From Nemophila menziesii (lineage: Eukaryota; Streptophyta; Magnoliopsida; Boraginales; Hydrophyllaceae), in NCBI GenBank assembly GCA_029959085.1, contig JARWIR010000091.1, positions 930,001 through 994,000 on the forward strand: a stretch of 64,000 bases of DNA. Reading direction: 5' to 3'. Each line of letters opens with the position of its first letter. Within the stretch, counting starts at the first letter, position 1. The notes under the pieces are model-generated. The model saw only the letters and a list, made by a program, of their open reading frames with translations. It was not told the origin of the DNA and did no database searches. Positions 10,849 to 22,413 of the stretch are shown here, piece by piece. The position numbers were made by a program, and so were the translations under genes.

Positions 10849-12188
10849 TGAAAGTCCTAGAGGGGGGGTGAATAGGATTACTAATAAGATTAATGCCTAA
10901 TTAAAAATCTTTTGGAGAAATATAAGTTTATGAAAGAAACTTCTAAGACAACTAATATATCAAACACTTATGGGATCATGCAAAGGATAAGCTAGAGGTT
11001 CGATATATAAGTTTAACAAGTAAAACGAGTTTCTATTTTCTTACTACTCTAGATGGCAATAGGTTGATTAACTAGATAAACATTATTACGATATTTATAC
11101 TAGCAAGTAATCAAACATATAAAGTGCGGAAAGTAAATAGAGTAGGGATAGAAAGTACACAATGATGTATAGTGGTTCGGTTTCCCTACATCCACTACCT
11201 AAGGAAGCCTCCTTAGGATTTCAAGCTTTTCACTAAGCTCCCGTGTCTCTCTTAACCGGGTCGAGAACACAATAACCCTTACAACCTCTTCGATAACACG
11301 AAGGACAACCTCTTCGAAACCACGAAGGAAACTCTTGTGTAATCACAACACAAGGACACCAAGTATACTCTCTATACTTGAATTCTCTCTTAATCTATCT
11401 ATTACAAGACCTAGACTTAAGAGGATAGATACAAAGTGTTTAAAGGGGTGCAAACAACTTTGCTAGATAATCTCCTTAAGAGTAGATATAACTATAAGCA
11501 TGTAAACTCCTCTTGAGTAGATAATAACTTTGAAGCTTATTGGTTTAAACTCTTGATCAAGCTTGGATGATTAACTTTGATAGCTTGAGACCTCTAACTT
11601 TGTAGGAGAATGATATGTATAATAGTTGAAGTGTTAGAGGTAAGTTTCTCCTTCAAAGAGGCCATATTTATAGCACAAGAAAGTCCCCAACGGATATAAA
11701 GTTGGTGGGATACTTTGTTCCAAACCGGGTTCCCGGTTTCCAAATGCGGGTACCCGGTTTTAATTGCAACGGCTACATAACGGCTATAAAGACTTGATGT
11801 TGACTTGAGCTTCACCAAATGCGGGTACCCGGTTTTACCAAATGCGGGTACCCGGTTCTTAATGACTTGGAGATTATGATATTTTGATTCGTTGCTCGGA
11901 TGGAAAAGTTATCTTCACGAGAGTTGTAGTAAACATCATTTTAAGAAACTTTGTTGTTGATCATGAAAGCTAATTCTCAATGTACACACAAGATAAGGTT
12001 AAAAGTAATGATATAAAAATTAGCTACTAAGGATATGATAATAAAGCTTTGATCTAAATGATGTTAATTGTGCTTTTTAATGAATTAGAGTGCAAGATAA
12101 TAGAGTGAATTTAGTACACTAAACAATAGAGGATTTGTCACATTAAAACACCTAATCGATGGGGGGGGGGGGGGGCAATATGCCAACA
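10849..12188 (-). repeat. 3' LTR of copia V (1340 bp)
   Basis: On the plus strand it begins TGAAAGTCCTAGAGG and ends GCCAACA. It contains two palindrome doublets (11722-11760 and about 11817-11858) and short CTTCG..CGAAG inverted motifs near 11286-11330, which resemble the palindrome clusters described in Sirevirus LTRs. A run of 15 G at 12161-12175 is only 5 G in the partner LTR. Confidence 0.85.
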
Positions 12189-12677
12189 ATCTCCCCCTTT
12201 TTGATGATGACAAATCAATCACTAAAACACATATGGAGTCTAACTCCCCCTCACAAAAAGCATTAAGTCAAAGTGTATTTTTATGAAAAAGATATGCATT
12301 TGTGAGTTTTGTAAAGTGCAAATTTTGAAAGTTTTAGTGCACATATCTTTCTCCCCCTTTGTCTTCATCAAAAAGACGAAATAAATGTATAATCCATAAC
12401 TAAGGAAGAAGAGCTAAAACTCAAGTGAATAGATTTTAAACAATGATTCTAAGAGTGTGCAAGAGTTTAGAGATTAAAACAATTTTAGAAAGAGATGCAC
12501 AAAGATAGATAATTGTAAGAGCTAAGAGATAGAGACTTTTTACCAACTCCTTGATCGATAGATTTTCATTTCATATGCTTTCTAATGACACAGACGATTA
12601 GTTGCAATGTATTGAGATAAATGATTAGCCTAAGCATTTGAGTTTTTTAAATATGATTTAACAAAAACTCCCCCTTA
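12189..12677 (-). promoter_or_regulatory. Polypurine tract cluster of V
   Basis: On the minus strand AAAAAGGGGGAGAT lies directly against the LTR (plus-strand ATCTCCCCCTTTTT from 12189). Further GGGGGAG tracts lie at 12244-12252, 12350-12360 and 12668-12677. Multiple polypurine tracts upstream of the 3' LTR are a known Sirevirus trait. Confidence 0.65.
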
Positions 12678-13248
12678 CACAATGCATAGATTTTGTTTCA
12701 ATTTTGTAAAAATTTGATCTACAATTTCTCCCTAAAAAAATATTTGAAATCATTTTTAAGAAATTTAGGGGTAAAATGTAATTTTTGAAAAGTATAGGTG
12801 ATAAAAATTATTTTTCAAAAAGTTTTAGGGACTCAAAAGCAATTTGAAAAATCTTTTAGGGACCTAAGTGCATTTTTCAACCACTTTAAGAACAAAGACA
12901 AATTTGAACAAACTATAGGGACTAAAAGGCAATATAGAATAAGATCAAGGATAAGAGAGCAATAGTACCTATATCATCAAGGAAAATGTTAGCAATATCA
13001 ACACAATTATATAACATCCAAGCATAAAATTGAAGCAACTAAACATTTAATATCCAAAATAAAACCAAAGCATACTAAACCAAATATCCAAATTAAACCA
13101 AGTAGCAATAACATCCTAAATGTCCAAAACACGGACCCAAAAGCAATTAAAGCATAAACATAGCAAATAGTCTAAAACAACTTCAATAAGACACATAAAA
13201 GCCAAGTAGGATAAAATGAAGATTAAAAAACACCCAAACAAGAACGAT
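12678..13248 (-). other. V 3' untranslated region
   Basis: AT-rich sequence with no open frame of note. It lies between ORF3 and the polypurine cluster. Repeated short phrases (aattttagggacta, gggactaaaagcaa) occur between 12760 and 12930. Confidence 0.5.
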
Positions 13249-14562
13249 TTAACGATTATCCAGAGGAGAACGGCTCCTAGACCTTCTTCCACCTCCAACA
13301 TCATCACGAAGACATGAAACTTCATTCTTCAACCCCTCAATCCGATTATTCATGTTTTCAAACCAACCTTTAATTTCCGCAAAACCCTCTTTAAAAACAT
13401 TTAGCAATGTAGATTCAACTCTATCAAGATCATCTTTAGTAGCAACATTTGAAGAAGAACCAATGGAAGATTTAGAACGGGAAGTACGATAAGACGGAGG
13501 AGGATCACTAGGCATAACCTCACGGGAAGGAATGTTAAGAGACTCAATAGTGGGACCCGAGGAAGTGATATTTTGCCCAACATTTTTCAAGATAGTTTTT
13601 CGAAGATTTTCGGGAAGATGATCAAAAATATGCTTATCAATGTATTCTCCATTGTAAACGAAGATTTTCATAGTTTTCAAAAAAGGAATATCAAACCTCC
13701 AAATTGGTTCAAAATCACGAGGGTCAAGAGAGGGAGATATTTTCTTAACATTGACCAAGAGATAACTAAGAGCAATACCATATGGTAAAGTAGAGTTCGA
13801 ATGAGCACGATAATCCAAGTTACGAATGAAAATCTTACAAAAATTGATAGGCCTTTTTGAATAAAGATGAAATAAAAGGATTGCTTCATAGGGAGCAATT
13901 GTTCCATCCTTCCTATCTTTTCCTAAAAGACAAAACAAGATAATTTTGTGTGCCAAATGAATATCCGGAGAGAATAAACTCGATAACCAAGGTTGAGTAT
14001 GGGTTTGAATCATTTTTTATGACATAAAAGCTTCAACCTCGTTTTTCAAAGGGATATCAATCAATTCTTTACTTCTATTCCATCCCGAAACAATAAAATT
14101 CTCATATCCACTATTTTGAAGTTTAAAAGCTTTTTCAATGGTTTTTGGAGTAATTGAAAGGTTTTTGTTTGACACAATTGATTTTAAAGAGCAAGAATCA
14201 CAATCTAGAGGATGGATGTTTTTGTAAAAATCATTAACTAGGGATTCATAAGACTTATTTTCTAAAGATAGGAAAAAATCTAATCCTTGGAATTGAAATA
14301 AATGGAAAAGATTAGAATTTGAGCCATTTACCAAAGAGATGGAAGCACTTAGTGAAGGAGATGAAATTGATCTTCCCCAAAGGATCTTGATGTTTTTCCT
14401 CACCATTCTTTGTTTTGTGGGTTCTTCTTCAAGCTCTAAATCATCTTCTTCATCTTCATAGATTGAATCTATCTCAATTTCTTCATCTTCTTCATCAATG
14501 ATTCTTTTGTTTTTGGAAGCCCTTGAAGCTCTAGAAGCTTTGGAAGATGAAGCCATGGCCAA
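13249..14562 (-). CDS. V extra ORF (plant transposon protein-like), one stop
   Basis: Reading right to left, 181 codons end at a TAA at 14017-14019 and the same frame continues for 255 codons to 13249, so the full frame is about 437 codons. The N-terminus is Ser/Lys-rich, followed by an acidic run. The middle (NDFYKNI..., NLSITPKTIEKAFKL, ... APYEAILLFHLYSKRPINF) follows the layout of the putative plant transposon protein family (PF20167-like) seen in Athila ORF3. The C-terminus (about DLDRVESTLLNVFKEGFAEI onward) looks coiled-coil, then RSRSRS. It sits where Sireviruses carry an envelope-like ORF. Whether the TAA is a mutation or is read through cannot be told here. The function is unknown. 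Confidence 0.6.
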
Positions 14563-15175
14563 GGAGATGATGAAGGTTTGATGGAGGAGTTAGGGTTTGA
14601 AGGGTTTTCGTTTTTGAGAGAGATAGAGGAGAAAAACGATTTTGATAAGTGAAGGAATAAGTGAGAGACCAAGGGTTTTGACTAATTCGGATTGTACACA
14701 GAACCGGAACCGGGTTCCCGCATTCATCAAAACCGGGTACCCGGTTTCCTTTCGTAGGCCTCGACTAAGAAGGGTATGAATGGAAAAAAGTTATTTTGCA
14801 AAATCACCCGAAACCAAATCGAAAGCTCCCCAATAGTTTAGACATGTTATAAAACTTCCAAAATCATTTTTGTTATGAAAAATTATGAAAAGGAAATCAC
14901 GAAAATAGAGAAAACATTTTATTGCACAAATACCCCTATATTTTCTAAAAAGTACAAAAAGACCCAAAGCAAAAACTAAGCAATTTTAAGCATGAAAAGG
15001 TCAAGACTTGCAAGATAATAGCACATAGAGGATAAAACACATAAACACATAATAAAACACAATCTAAAAAAGAAATGAAGGAAGGAATTCACCGGATTTT
15101 TCTTTTACGAGATTTGAGCGTCTTTTTGTATATCATTTCAATTTCTTGACGCTCAACACCTACAATAAAATATTA
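14563..15175 (-). other. V internal region where pol is missing
   Basis: No protease, integrase or RT motif is readable in any frame. A palindrome doublet lies at about 14704-14750 (accgggttcccgcatt ... aaccgggtacccggtt). The rest is AT-rich. This is the deletion or recombination point of the non-autonomous element. Confidence 0.6.
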
Positions 15176-15532
15176 CTATGGTATCCAAGGTGAAATGGAT
15201 CCGGGAATACGATTAGTACTTTTCACGATCCATGTCGGTTTTGCATTTTGAGTAAGCTTAGCATTATCCTCATCGGTGAGTTCATCATAATCTATTTCTT
15301 CTTGATTTAGCTTAAGAACTCCCGCTTTATTTAACTCCTCTTTATATGGAACGAATGGACCTTCCATAACGATTCTCCAATGATCGGGATCTTCGGCTTT
15401 GATAAATTCCTCCATTTTTGTTCTCCAAGCAAAATAGTAAGTTCCTACAAAAAGTGGAGGTCGAGTAGAAGACGACTTTTCCAAAAGATTAAATTCCATA
15501 TCGTTTACTCTACTAACGATTAAGCTATTCAC
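15176..15532 (-). pseudogene. V gag N-terminal fragment (copia)
   Basis: 118 residues. The motif RPPLFVGTYYFAWRTKMEEF followed by DHWRIVMEGP matches the opening of Ty1/copia gag proteins (usual form: P-F-G-NY--W---M). It begins 11 bp inside the primer-binding site. It stops far short of a normal gag, and the zinc-knuckle part is absent. It may be a non-functional remnant, or may still carry packaging signals. Confidence 0.7.
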
Positions 15533-15542
15533 GTAGAGTTAG

Positions 15543-15554
15543 GCTCTGATACCA
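15543..15554 (-). promoter_or_regulatory. V primer-binding site (initiator tRNA-Met)
   Basis: The minus strand reads TGGTATCAGAGC, 2 nt inside the right LTR. This fixes the right LTR as 5' and the element as minus-strand. Confidence 0.85.
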
Positions 15555-15556
15555 AT

Positions 15557-16885
15557 TGAAAGTCCTAGAGGGGGGTGAATAGGATTACTAATAAGATTAA
15601 TGCCTAATTAAAAATCTTTTGGACAAATATAAGTTTATGAAAGAAACTTCTAAGACAACTAATATATCAAACACTTATGGGATCATGCAAAGGATAAGCT
15701 AGAGGTTCGATATATAAGTTTAACAAGTAAAACGAGTTTCTATTTTCTTACTACTCTAGATGGCAATAGGTTGATTAACTAGATAAACATTATTACGATA
15801 TTTATACTAGCAAGTAATCAAACATATAAAGTGCGGAAAGTAAATAGAGTAGGGATAGAAAGTACACAATGATGTATAGTGGTTCGGTTTCCCTACATCC
15901 ACTACCTAAGGAAGCCTCCTTAGGATTTCAAGCTTTTCACTAAGCTCCCGTGTCTCTCTTAACCGGGTCGAGAACACAATAACCCTTACAACCTCTTCGA
16001 TAACACGAAGGACAACCTCTTCGAAACCACGAAGGAAACTCTTGTGTAATCACAACACAAGGACACCAAGTATACTCTCTATACTTGAATTCTCTCTTAA
16101 TCTATCTATTACAAGACCTAGACTTAAGAGGATAGATACAAAGTGTTTAAAGGGGTGCAAACAACTTTGCTAGATAATCTCCTAAAGAGTAGATATAACT
16201 ATAAGCATGTAAACTCCTCTTGAGTAGATAATAACTTTGAAGCTTATTGGTTTAAACTCTTGATCAAGCTTGGATGATTAACTTTGATAGCTTGAGACCT
16301 CTAACTTTGTAGGAGAATGATATGTATAATAGTTGAAGTGTTAGAGGTAAGTTTCTCCTTCAAAGAGGCCATATTTATAGCACAAGAAAGTCCCCAACGG
16401 ATATAAAGTTGGTGGGATACTTTGTTCCAAACCGGGTTCCCGGTTTCCAAATGCGGGTACCCGGTTTTAATTGCAACGGCTACATAACGGCTATAAAGAC
16501 TTGATGTTGACTTGAGTTTCACCAAATGCGGGTACCCGGTTTTACCAAATGCGGGTACCCGGTTCTTACTGACTTGGAGATTATGATATTTTGATTCGTT
16601 GCTCGGATGGAAAAGTTATCTTCACGAGAGTTGTAGTAAACATCATTTTAAGAAACTTTGTTGTTGATCATGAAAGCTAATTCTCAATGTACACACAAGA
16701 TAAGGTTAAAAGTAATGATATGAAAATTAGCTACTAAGGATATGATAATAAAGCTTTGATCTAAATGATGTTAATTGTGCTTTTTGATGAATTAGAGTGC
16801 AAGATAATAGAGTGAATTTAGCACACTAAACAATAGAGGATTTGTCACATTAAAACACCTAATCGATGGGGGCAATATGCCAACA
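15557..16885 (-). repeat. 5' LTR of copia V (1329 bp)
   Basis: Nearly identical to the left LTR. Differences I noted by eye are ggaga/ggaca, ccttaag/cctaaag, gagctt/gagttt, taatg/tactg, ataaaa/atgaaa, taatga/tgatga and gtacac/gcacac, plus two G-run length changes. It carries the same two palindrome doublets (from 16428 and about 16522). Confidence 0.85.
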
Positions 16886-17076
16886 CAATCATATTACTTT
16901 TATTTGCTTTCATAAGTGCAATCAATCATTAATAGATAAGCATTGTAGTCAACCATCTCGTCCTTGGAACGAATCTGTTTTATCAACTATATTACTTGGG
17001 ACAACCGTACACTTGCGGTTGTGGTTCTCTTTACTTATTGCATTTATTTTAGAATACACAAAGGACCACCAGTTAC

Positions 17077-18528
17077 GCTTGTACTTATTTCATTATGATG
17101 ACTATAGGGTGTTCCTTGATCCTCACTCACTTTGCACGCTCCACTTAGCATATTCCCTATTAGCTCACCATGATTCTAGGAATCAAGAGGACTTTATGGT
17201 TTTAGCGTAGGCTTAGGGACGGTGTGGTATGTATATTTGGTAAATTTGAAGTGAGGTTTTGGCTCTCTCCTCACTTACCATCATCAACTGTCCACGAGCT
17301 TGAGTTTACACTCGAATAATATTCCCACTCAACCCATTTGATGCAGTAATTTAGCATCCTAAGTTAACCCAATATAGACTAAGATGATTTCCAAAAATTT
17401 CCACTTTGTCGGGTAAAGCCTTGTTTGGTTTATGAAAACATTTTCTGTTTTTGTTTTCAGAATATATTTTCAGAAAATGATTTTCGTTTTCAGTTTCAAT
17501 ATGTTTAGAAAATATGGAAAATGTCGATTTCACGTTCTCGAATATAGCACTGTTTTTATTTTATTCTCCAGAAAACTGTTTTCATTTTCTTTAGCCAAAC
17601 ACGTTTTCATTAGCATTTTAGAAAATATAGAAAATGAAAACAGAAAATACCTATTATTTTCACGAACCAAACGGGGACTAAGTTATTCTTTCTTTTTCTT
17701 TTTCAAATTCTTTTTTTTGTACAGTAGCTAACTGGGTTCCCGGTCCTTACTATATTGACTTTTTTCATTTTTTTCAATCTCGGCAAAGGGTTACAAATAA
17801 TAATATCATCTGAAATTGTGCCTCAATATAAACACATGTAATTCCCTCCCAATGTAATTTCCCAAAGATGGACCCACCACCCCAAACTCAAGCTCGAGAC
17901 ATGTCTCAGGATCGTGATTCAAGTGCGGGTCATTTGGAAATGCCTAACAAACTAAGGGGATATGGGCTTATATCATGGCAACAAAAGAAAGGCTTTAAGG
18001 CTCAAAATTGGGATAAGGCGGATATAATGAATACAAGGGATAGAATGCTAAAAAAGTTTCAAATGGCTAACAAAGAACTGCCCCTATTATTTAACTAATT
18101 ACATAGTTCACCTCTAGTTCATATCTAAGTGGGTTCTCTACTAATTTGGATCTCACGTTCTACAAATGAAACATTTTTCTTAAGTACAAGTTTACTTCTT
18201 TTGCATTGTTCATTAATTCTTCCTATCAATTACCTATGTTTGCATGCAATTAAAGTGTGTTTTATACTAACCCCTTAAGTCCACTATTTACAATCATATA
18301 TTCATCAAAAGCATGCTTAATGGGGACTCTTAAGATCTTCTATAGTCAAACGCAACTCCTAATTAATTTTATTGAAAGAAATTAAAACAAATAACACGTA
18401 AAACTGGGATGAGGCAACGAACCCCAACCCAAACTCAAAAATGAGTCGTGTCCCCACGACTCGAAAAGACTCAAATAAATTTAAAATAATATACACTACT
18501 TAAATGAGAAAGAGTTAGAAAACGTATC
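17077..18528 (-). other. Athila Z 3' untranslated region
   Basis: Collinear with 47091-48580 of X and 31338-32571 of Y. It includes caccccaaactcaagctcgagac near 17877 (a PPT-like motif on the minus strand), a decayed palindrome near 17733-17745, and the ORF3-downstream hairpin at 18443-18462. Frames here are chance. Confidence 0.75.
17417..17678. mobile_element. Tourist-like MITE, 262 bp
   Basis: The terminal inverted repeats are AGCCTTGTTTGGTTTATG and, on the other strand, GTCCCCGTTTGGTTCGTG. They are flanked by TAA on both sides (17414-17416 and 17679-17681). The interior is rich in ttttcagaaaa/tttctgaaaa and non-coding. It is absent at the same position in X and Y, which gives empty sites. 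The TAA duplication and the terminal sequence suggest the Harbinger/Tourist group. Confidence 0.8.
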
Positions 18529-19811
18529 TCAACCAGCACTAGGCTGGTTACCATTGTTGCGTACATGTTGGGCATCTTTCGTAAGGATGAAGTAAATGAC
18601 GTGTTGCATATTGCTCACCCCAAATAGCATGTTTTTCATCGATTCCAACTCTTTTGTGATGTTTTCTAAAGTGACAATCATCGTGGCTTGTTTCTTCTCT
18701 AACTCTTTAATTTGAGCACAATCAACTCCATTAGTTACCTTCTTCTTGCGTGGAGGAAGTCTAGGTCTCCTCATCTCTCTTGTAGCTTCTTCATGGGCAT
18801 TCTCAGTTGATCTCATCGTCATCTCTTCCCCTTTTTTCTGTAGGTTCAGGTTCCTCACTCTTACGTGGTATTTTTGCGTCTAGGCAAATGGCAGTTATAG
18901 TGCATGGGAACTTGAGGTTTTGTTGAAGGATAGGGGATTTTTCGATTTCCATGATAGTGACATAGATCACACGGGCAACATCAATAGGTTTCTTTTCAAA
19001 GACACGCTTTATGAAGATAAGATGTTCCTTTTTCAATTTGGAGGTGTGATTGTTGCCAAAGAAGGTTGGAATTATGATACTAGACCATACCTTTGCAGAA
19101 GGTATTAAATCACTGCTATAAACTTGGCCCACATACCTTTCACCTTCTGGGAATGGAAGTCTTCCACGAATAGGTACTAAATCATAAAGGGAATCCCCTT
19201 CGAAAGATGGATCCTGAAGTGTTTCGTGATAAGGGCATGGGCTAGTCAAGATTGGTAACTTCAACTGAGAAAGGTAGTACCTTTTTGCGTAAGATGATTG
19301 ATTGTTTATTCGCAAAGGCAAGTTTTTCGTAGAACTCACGAACTAAAGCAGGGATGAACGTGGGAGTTCTCATTCTCAATTCTTTCCACCCAATCTTATC
19401 ACAAGTAATATCATAATCTTTAAAAGTATTGTTCATAATAGCTGAAGGAAATCCTTTCTCAACACCAAACTTCAAATATTCAACTCTATTGCGAACTTGC
19501 TTTTCCCAACCAACAACGACTCTTTTTGGCTTATTTGCACTCATCTTTCTTCGAGTGAATCGTTGTTCAGGAACGAGTTTGTTAGGAATTTCTTCAACAA
19601 CCTCTTCTTCTTCATCAACCAAGGTAGGATTTTTGAGCTTAGCCTCACTTGAGTTTTCTTTCCTCTTCATAACAGTCTTAACCTCTTCAATCTTGCGATT
19701 AGGACCCGAATATGGAATATCAATAGCTCTCTCTTGCGTAGCACCAGGATTGTTTCGTGTTCTTGGATTGTTTCTCCGAGTGTAACTGAAAGAATCTGTC
19801 CTGTTTGTCAT
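18529..19811 (-). pseudogene. Athila Z ORF3, frameshifted
   Basis: Homolog of the intact X ORF3. It starts MTNRTDSFSYTRR at 19811 and keeps recognisable blocks: VGWEKQVRNRVEYLKFG, FIPALVREFYEKLAF, then after a frameshift near 19290 FPEGERYVGQVYSS and KFPCTITAICLDAKIPRK. After another frameshift near 18830 there is a coiled-coil-like tail. At least two frameshifts make it inactive. It belongs to the putative plant transposon protein family; its role in the retroelement is unknown. Confidence 0.8.
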
Positions 19812-20180
19812 GTCTACTCACCCCCAAACTCAAAAATTAAAAAACTAGAGAAAAGTTTTAAAATTTGATGTTTTGAGGAGATAGGGAAGAATATTAAGGT
19901 GATATATGAGATGGGTAAGGATTATTTGTGTGATTGTGGAGGTTTTATGGCTCAATTTATGATTTGGATGAAGGAGGATTCTTGAGAAAAATTGAAAATT
20001 GTTGGTGTTTTGGAAGGATTAGGAGAGAATTGTGTGCTTATGTGGTGTTTGTAGGAGAAGATTGTGGTGTTTTGATGACGATTTTTGCAGGTGTATGGAG
20101 CTTGGAAACGGAATAGTAGTTGGCTTGTGGAAGGAGGCAAGAAAAATAGGTTAAATAACTCAAAAACCGCCTCCACTATT
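19812..20180 (-). other. Z leader of ORF3
   Basis: Collinear with the 5' side of ORF3 in X and Y. The PPT-like CACCCCCAAACTCAAAAA lies just upstream of the ORF3 start (19829-19846). No gene. Confidence 0.6.
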
Positions 20181-20576
20181 GCGAAATCGAGTTCCCGGTT
20201 TGCATCGCTGTGTCGGGGCAAAAATTTCAAAATTCCAATTTTTTTTAGACGAAAGATTTGCATCGCGTTTCCACCGCGGAGGTCAGAACTCTTGGCCACC
20301 GAAACCGAGTTCCCGTTCATCTGTTAACCGGGTTCCCGGTTGCTGTCGCTTGGCGCGAACCCAGACGCAAGGAGTGGGTCGCGTTTCCACCTTGGAGGTC
20401 AGAGTCTTCCAGAGTTACAGCGCCGAGATCGGGTTCTCGGTCAGCTCGAAACCGGGTTCCGGTTTTCGTCGCTTGCGCGTACCCTGACGCACCATTTTCT
20501 GCGTGTGATGGGTTGGTCAATACATCGAAATCGGGTTCCCGGTTTGCTCGAAAGCGGGTTCGCAGTTGCTACTGTA
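20181..20576. repeat. Decayed palindrome array of Athila Z
   Basis: About eight diverged GGGTTCCCGG-type motifs (near 20192, 20307, 20327, 20433, 20455, 20532 and 20555) alternate with gcgttt and tcgctt spacers. It lies between pol and ORF3, as in X and Y. Confidence 0.7.
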
Positions 20577-20772
20577 ATGCAACCCATAATTTTCATTCTT
20601 TGCAACTTTCGCACCCCAAACTCGTGACCTTTGCACTCCTGAAATCATCAAAAAAACCTTTCTCATTTTCTAAAAATAAACACTAATACACAACAATTAC
20701 TCTAATTTACACTATATACAATAATTTGGCTTTTGTTTAACGTCGTTAAGCTCGACAGGTTACCTCTCGTTT

Positions 20773-22152
20773 CTAAGGAGCTTCAAGGAGGTATATGACC
20801 TCCCCGGGACGTGGATCTTCCGAGCGATTGATATCCTCGCCTCCATGATATATCTTCAATCGATGAACATTCACCATAAAGGTGCGGTGCTCAATTGGAT
20901 GCTCAATTTCTATAGCTCCATGAGGCGAGACTTCGGTCACAATGTAAGGACCAGACCATTTCGATCTCAACTTACCCGGATAATTACTGAACTTGGAGTT
21001 GTATTTAAGGACCATTGTCCAACTTCAACCCTCTTCACACAAATACGATTATCATGCCACCTCTTAGTAATTTCTTTGTAGATTTTAGCATTCTCATAAG
21101 CATGTAATCGAAACTCATCAAGTTCATTCAACTTCATCATACGATTCTCACCAGCTAAAGCAGGATCTAAATTCAACTACGTTATAGCCCAATATGCACC
21201 TAATTCAAGTTCAAGAGGTAAGTTACAAGCCTTACCATAAACCATACGATACGGAGATGCACCAATGGGAGTTTTGAACATAGTACGATAAGCCCACAAT
21301 GCATCATCTAATTTCATTGACCAATCTTTTCTTGTGGGGACAACAGTCTTTTCTAGGATGGATTTGACCTCTCGATTAGAGACCTCAGCTTGACCATTGG
21401 CTTGTGGATGATAAGCGGTAGATACACGATGTCTTATCCCATGCTTCTCTAGATCTGTCTTCAAGTATTTGTTCACAAAGTGTGAACCTCCATCACTGAT
21501 AATAACTCGAGGTGTACCATGTCTAGTGAAGATATGTGACTTCAAGAATTTAATCACTACTCGTGAATCGTTAGTTAGTAGAGCTACAACCTCTACCCAT
21601 TTGGACACGTAATCAACAGCTAATAGGATGTGTTGATTTCAACTGGATGGTACAAAGGGACCCATGAAACCAATACCCCCAAACATCAAATATTTCTACC
21701 TCAAGAACGTTATTACATGGCATCTCACCCCTCTTGGATATATTACCAGTAAACTGGCATCTATGACATTCCTTAACGTACTCATGACAATCCTTATGTA
21801 ATGTAGGCCAGTAAAAACCAGATTGTAATACCTTAGCAGCTGTGTGGTCGCCCTTGAAATGTCCTCCATAGGGTGAATCTGACAACCTGCAACTACTGAA
21901 TAAACATCACTCTCTGGTCCACATACTTTGTAGAGGAAAGGATCCTTCCAAAAGAATTGTTTAGCACGGCTGATTAATCTCTTCTTATCTTGTGAAGTAG
22001 CTCCTTCAAGAAAAGAACCACTCACAATAAGATTTGCAATATCTGCATACCAAGGAGCACCATTATAAATAGCAAATAAACTCTCATCTGGGAACTCCTC
22101 TCTAACTAACTCAGGACCATTATTCGGTTCAGAACCTTCAAGACGAGATAGA
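20773..22152 (-). pseudogene. Athila Z pol 3' part (integrase), broken
   Basis: Reading right to left: the RNase H tail and linker (SRLEGSEPNNGPELVREE), an integrase zinc-binding region (GGHFKGDHTAAKV ... [13 protein letters not shown]), a core with SDGGSHF and [17 protein letters not shown], and the C-terminal IEHPIEHRTFMVNVHRLKIY. Frameshifts occur near 21885, at the first core Asp near 21660, near 21177 and near 21000. RT and protease are absent because the element is truncated at about 22152. Confidence 0.85.
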
Positions 22153-22413
22153 AGCCCACCTTAAATTTGTATTTTAGCCCCTACAATTTTATAAAAGGCC
22201 CCTAAAATATATTTCCAATTATAATCCAACACCTTAAAATAGTATAACTTACAACCAAATTAAAAAACTAACACAAAATTCAAAAATAAAAATTATAACA
22301 CAAAAAATTAACATTATATCACCTAAAATCAATCAATACTACATATTTCATTTATCTAATATAAAATATAACAACAATTATATAATTTAAACAAAAATAA
22401 AAAAAATTAAAAT
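22153..22413. other. AT-rich sequence between Z and CACTA-like end
   Basis: Contains tttagcccctacaattttataaaaggcccct, then sequence of about 85 percent A+T. No gene. The 12-mer atagaagcccac spans the Z breakpoint (22148-22159) and recurs at 23049-23060. Confidence 0.4.

Larger units (their letters stand above)
10849..16885 (-). mobile_element. Sirevirus-like copia element V lacking pol
   Basis: Two LTRs (10849-12188 and 15557-16885) are flanked by the 5-bp target duplication CAATC (10844-10848 and 16886-16890). The primer-binding site (gctctgatacca, 15543-15554) sits beside the right LTR and polypurine tracts beside the left LTR, so the element reads right to left. Inside are a gag N-terminal fragment (15532-15176) and a 437-codon extra ORF (14562-13249); no protease, integrase, RT or RNase H is present. 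The LTR edges (minus strand TGTTGGCATAT...CCTCTAGGACTTTCA), the TGGTATCAGAGC primer site and repeated polypurine tracts fit the Sirevirus lineage. The LTRs differ at only about 7 bases plus G-run lengths. Confidence 0.8.
9730..17071 (+). mobile_element. Athila solo LTR W, split by copia V
   Basis: The LTR starts TGATGTCTCCCTAAATG at 9730 and ends GGACCACCA at 17071. The flanks are exact GTTAC duplications (9725-9729 and 17072-17076). Without the V insertion the LTR is about 1300 bp. Compared with the 1564-bp X LTR it lacks about 260 bp near 9930. No internal Athila sequence lies between the two ends, so this is a solo LTR left by recombination. It sits in antisense orientation inside Z. CCTGACGGG motifs remain at 10448, 10580 and 10620. 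Confidence 0.85.
7943..22152 (-). mobile_element. Athila-type gypsy retrotransposon Z, 5'-truncated, nested
   Basis: A minus-strand element, read right to left: end of RNase H and integrase (22152-20773), palindrome array, ORF3 (19811-18529), 3' UTR, polypurine tract and 3' LTR (9506-7943). It lacks gag, protease, RT, primer site and 5' LTR; homology with X and Y stops in the RNase H/integrase linker at about 22152. It is interrupted by solo LTR W (9730-17071) and a MITE (17417-17678). Many frameshifts make it the oldest Athila copy in the window. Confidence 0.85.

Noticed and set aside
11594..11818. 74-codon frame, repeated at 16301-16525
   Set aside because: It is duplicated because it lies in both LTRs of V, and it spans palindrome repeats; not a gene.
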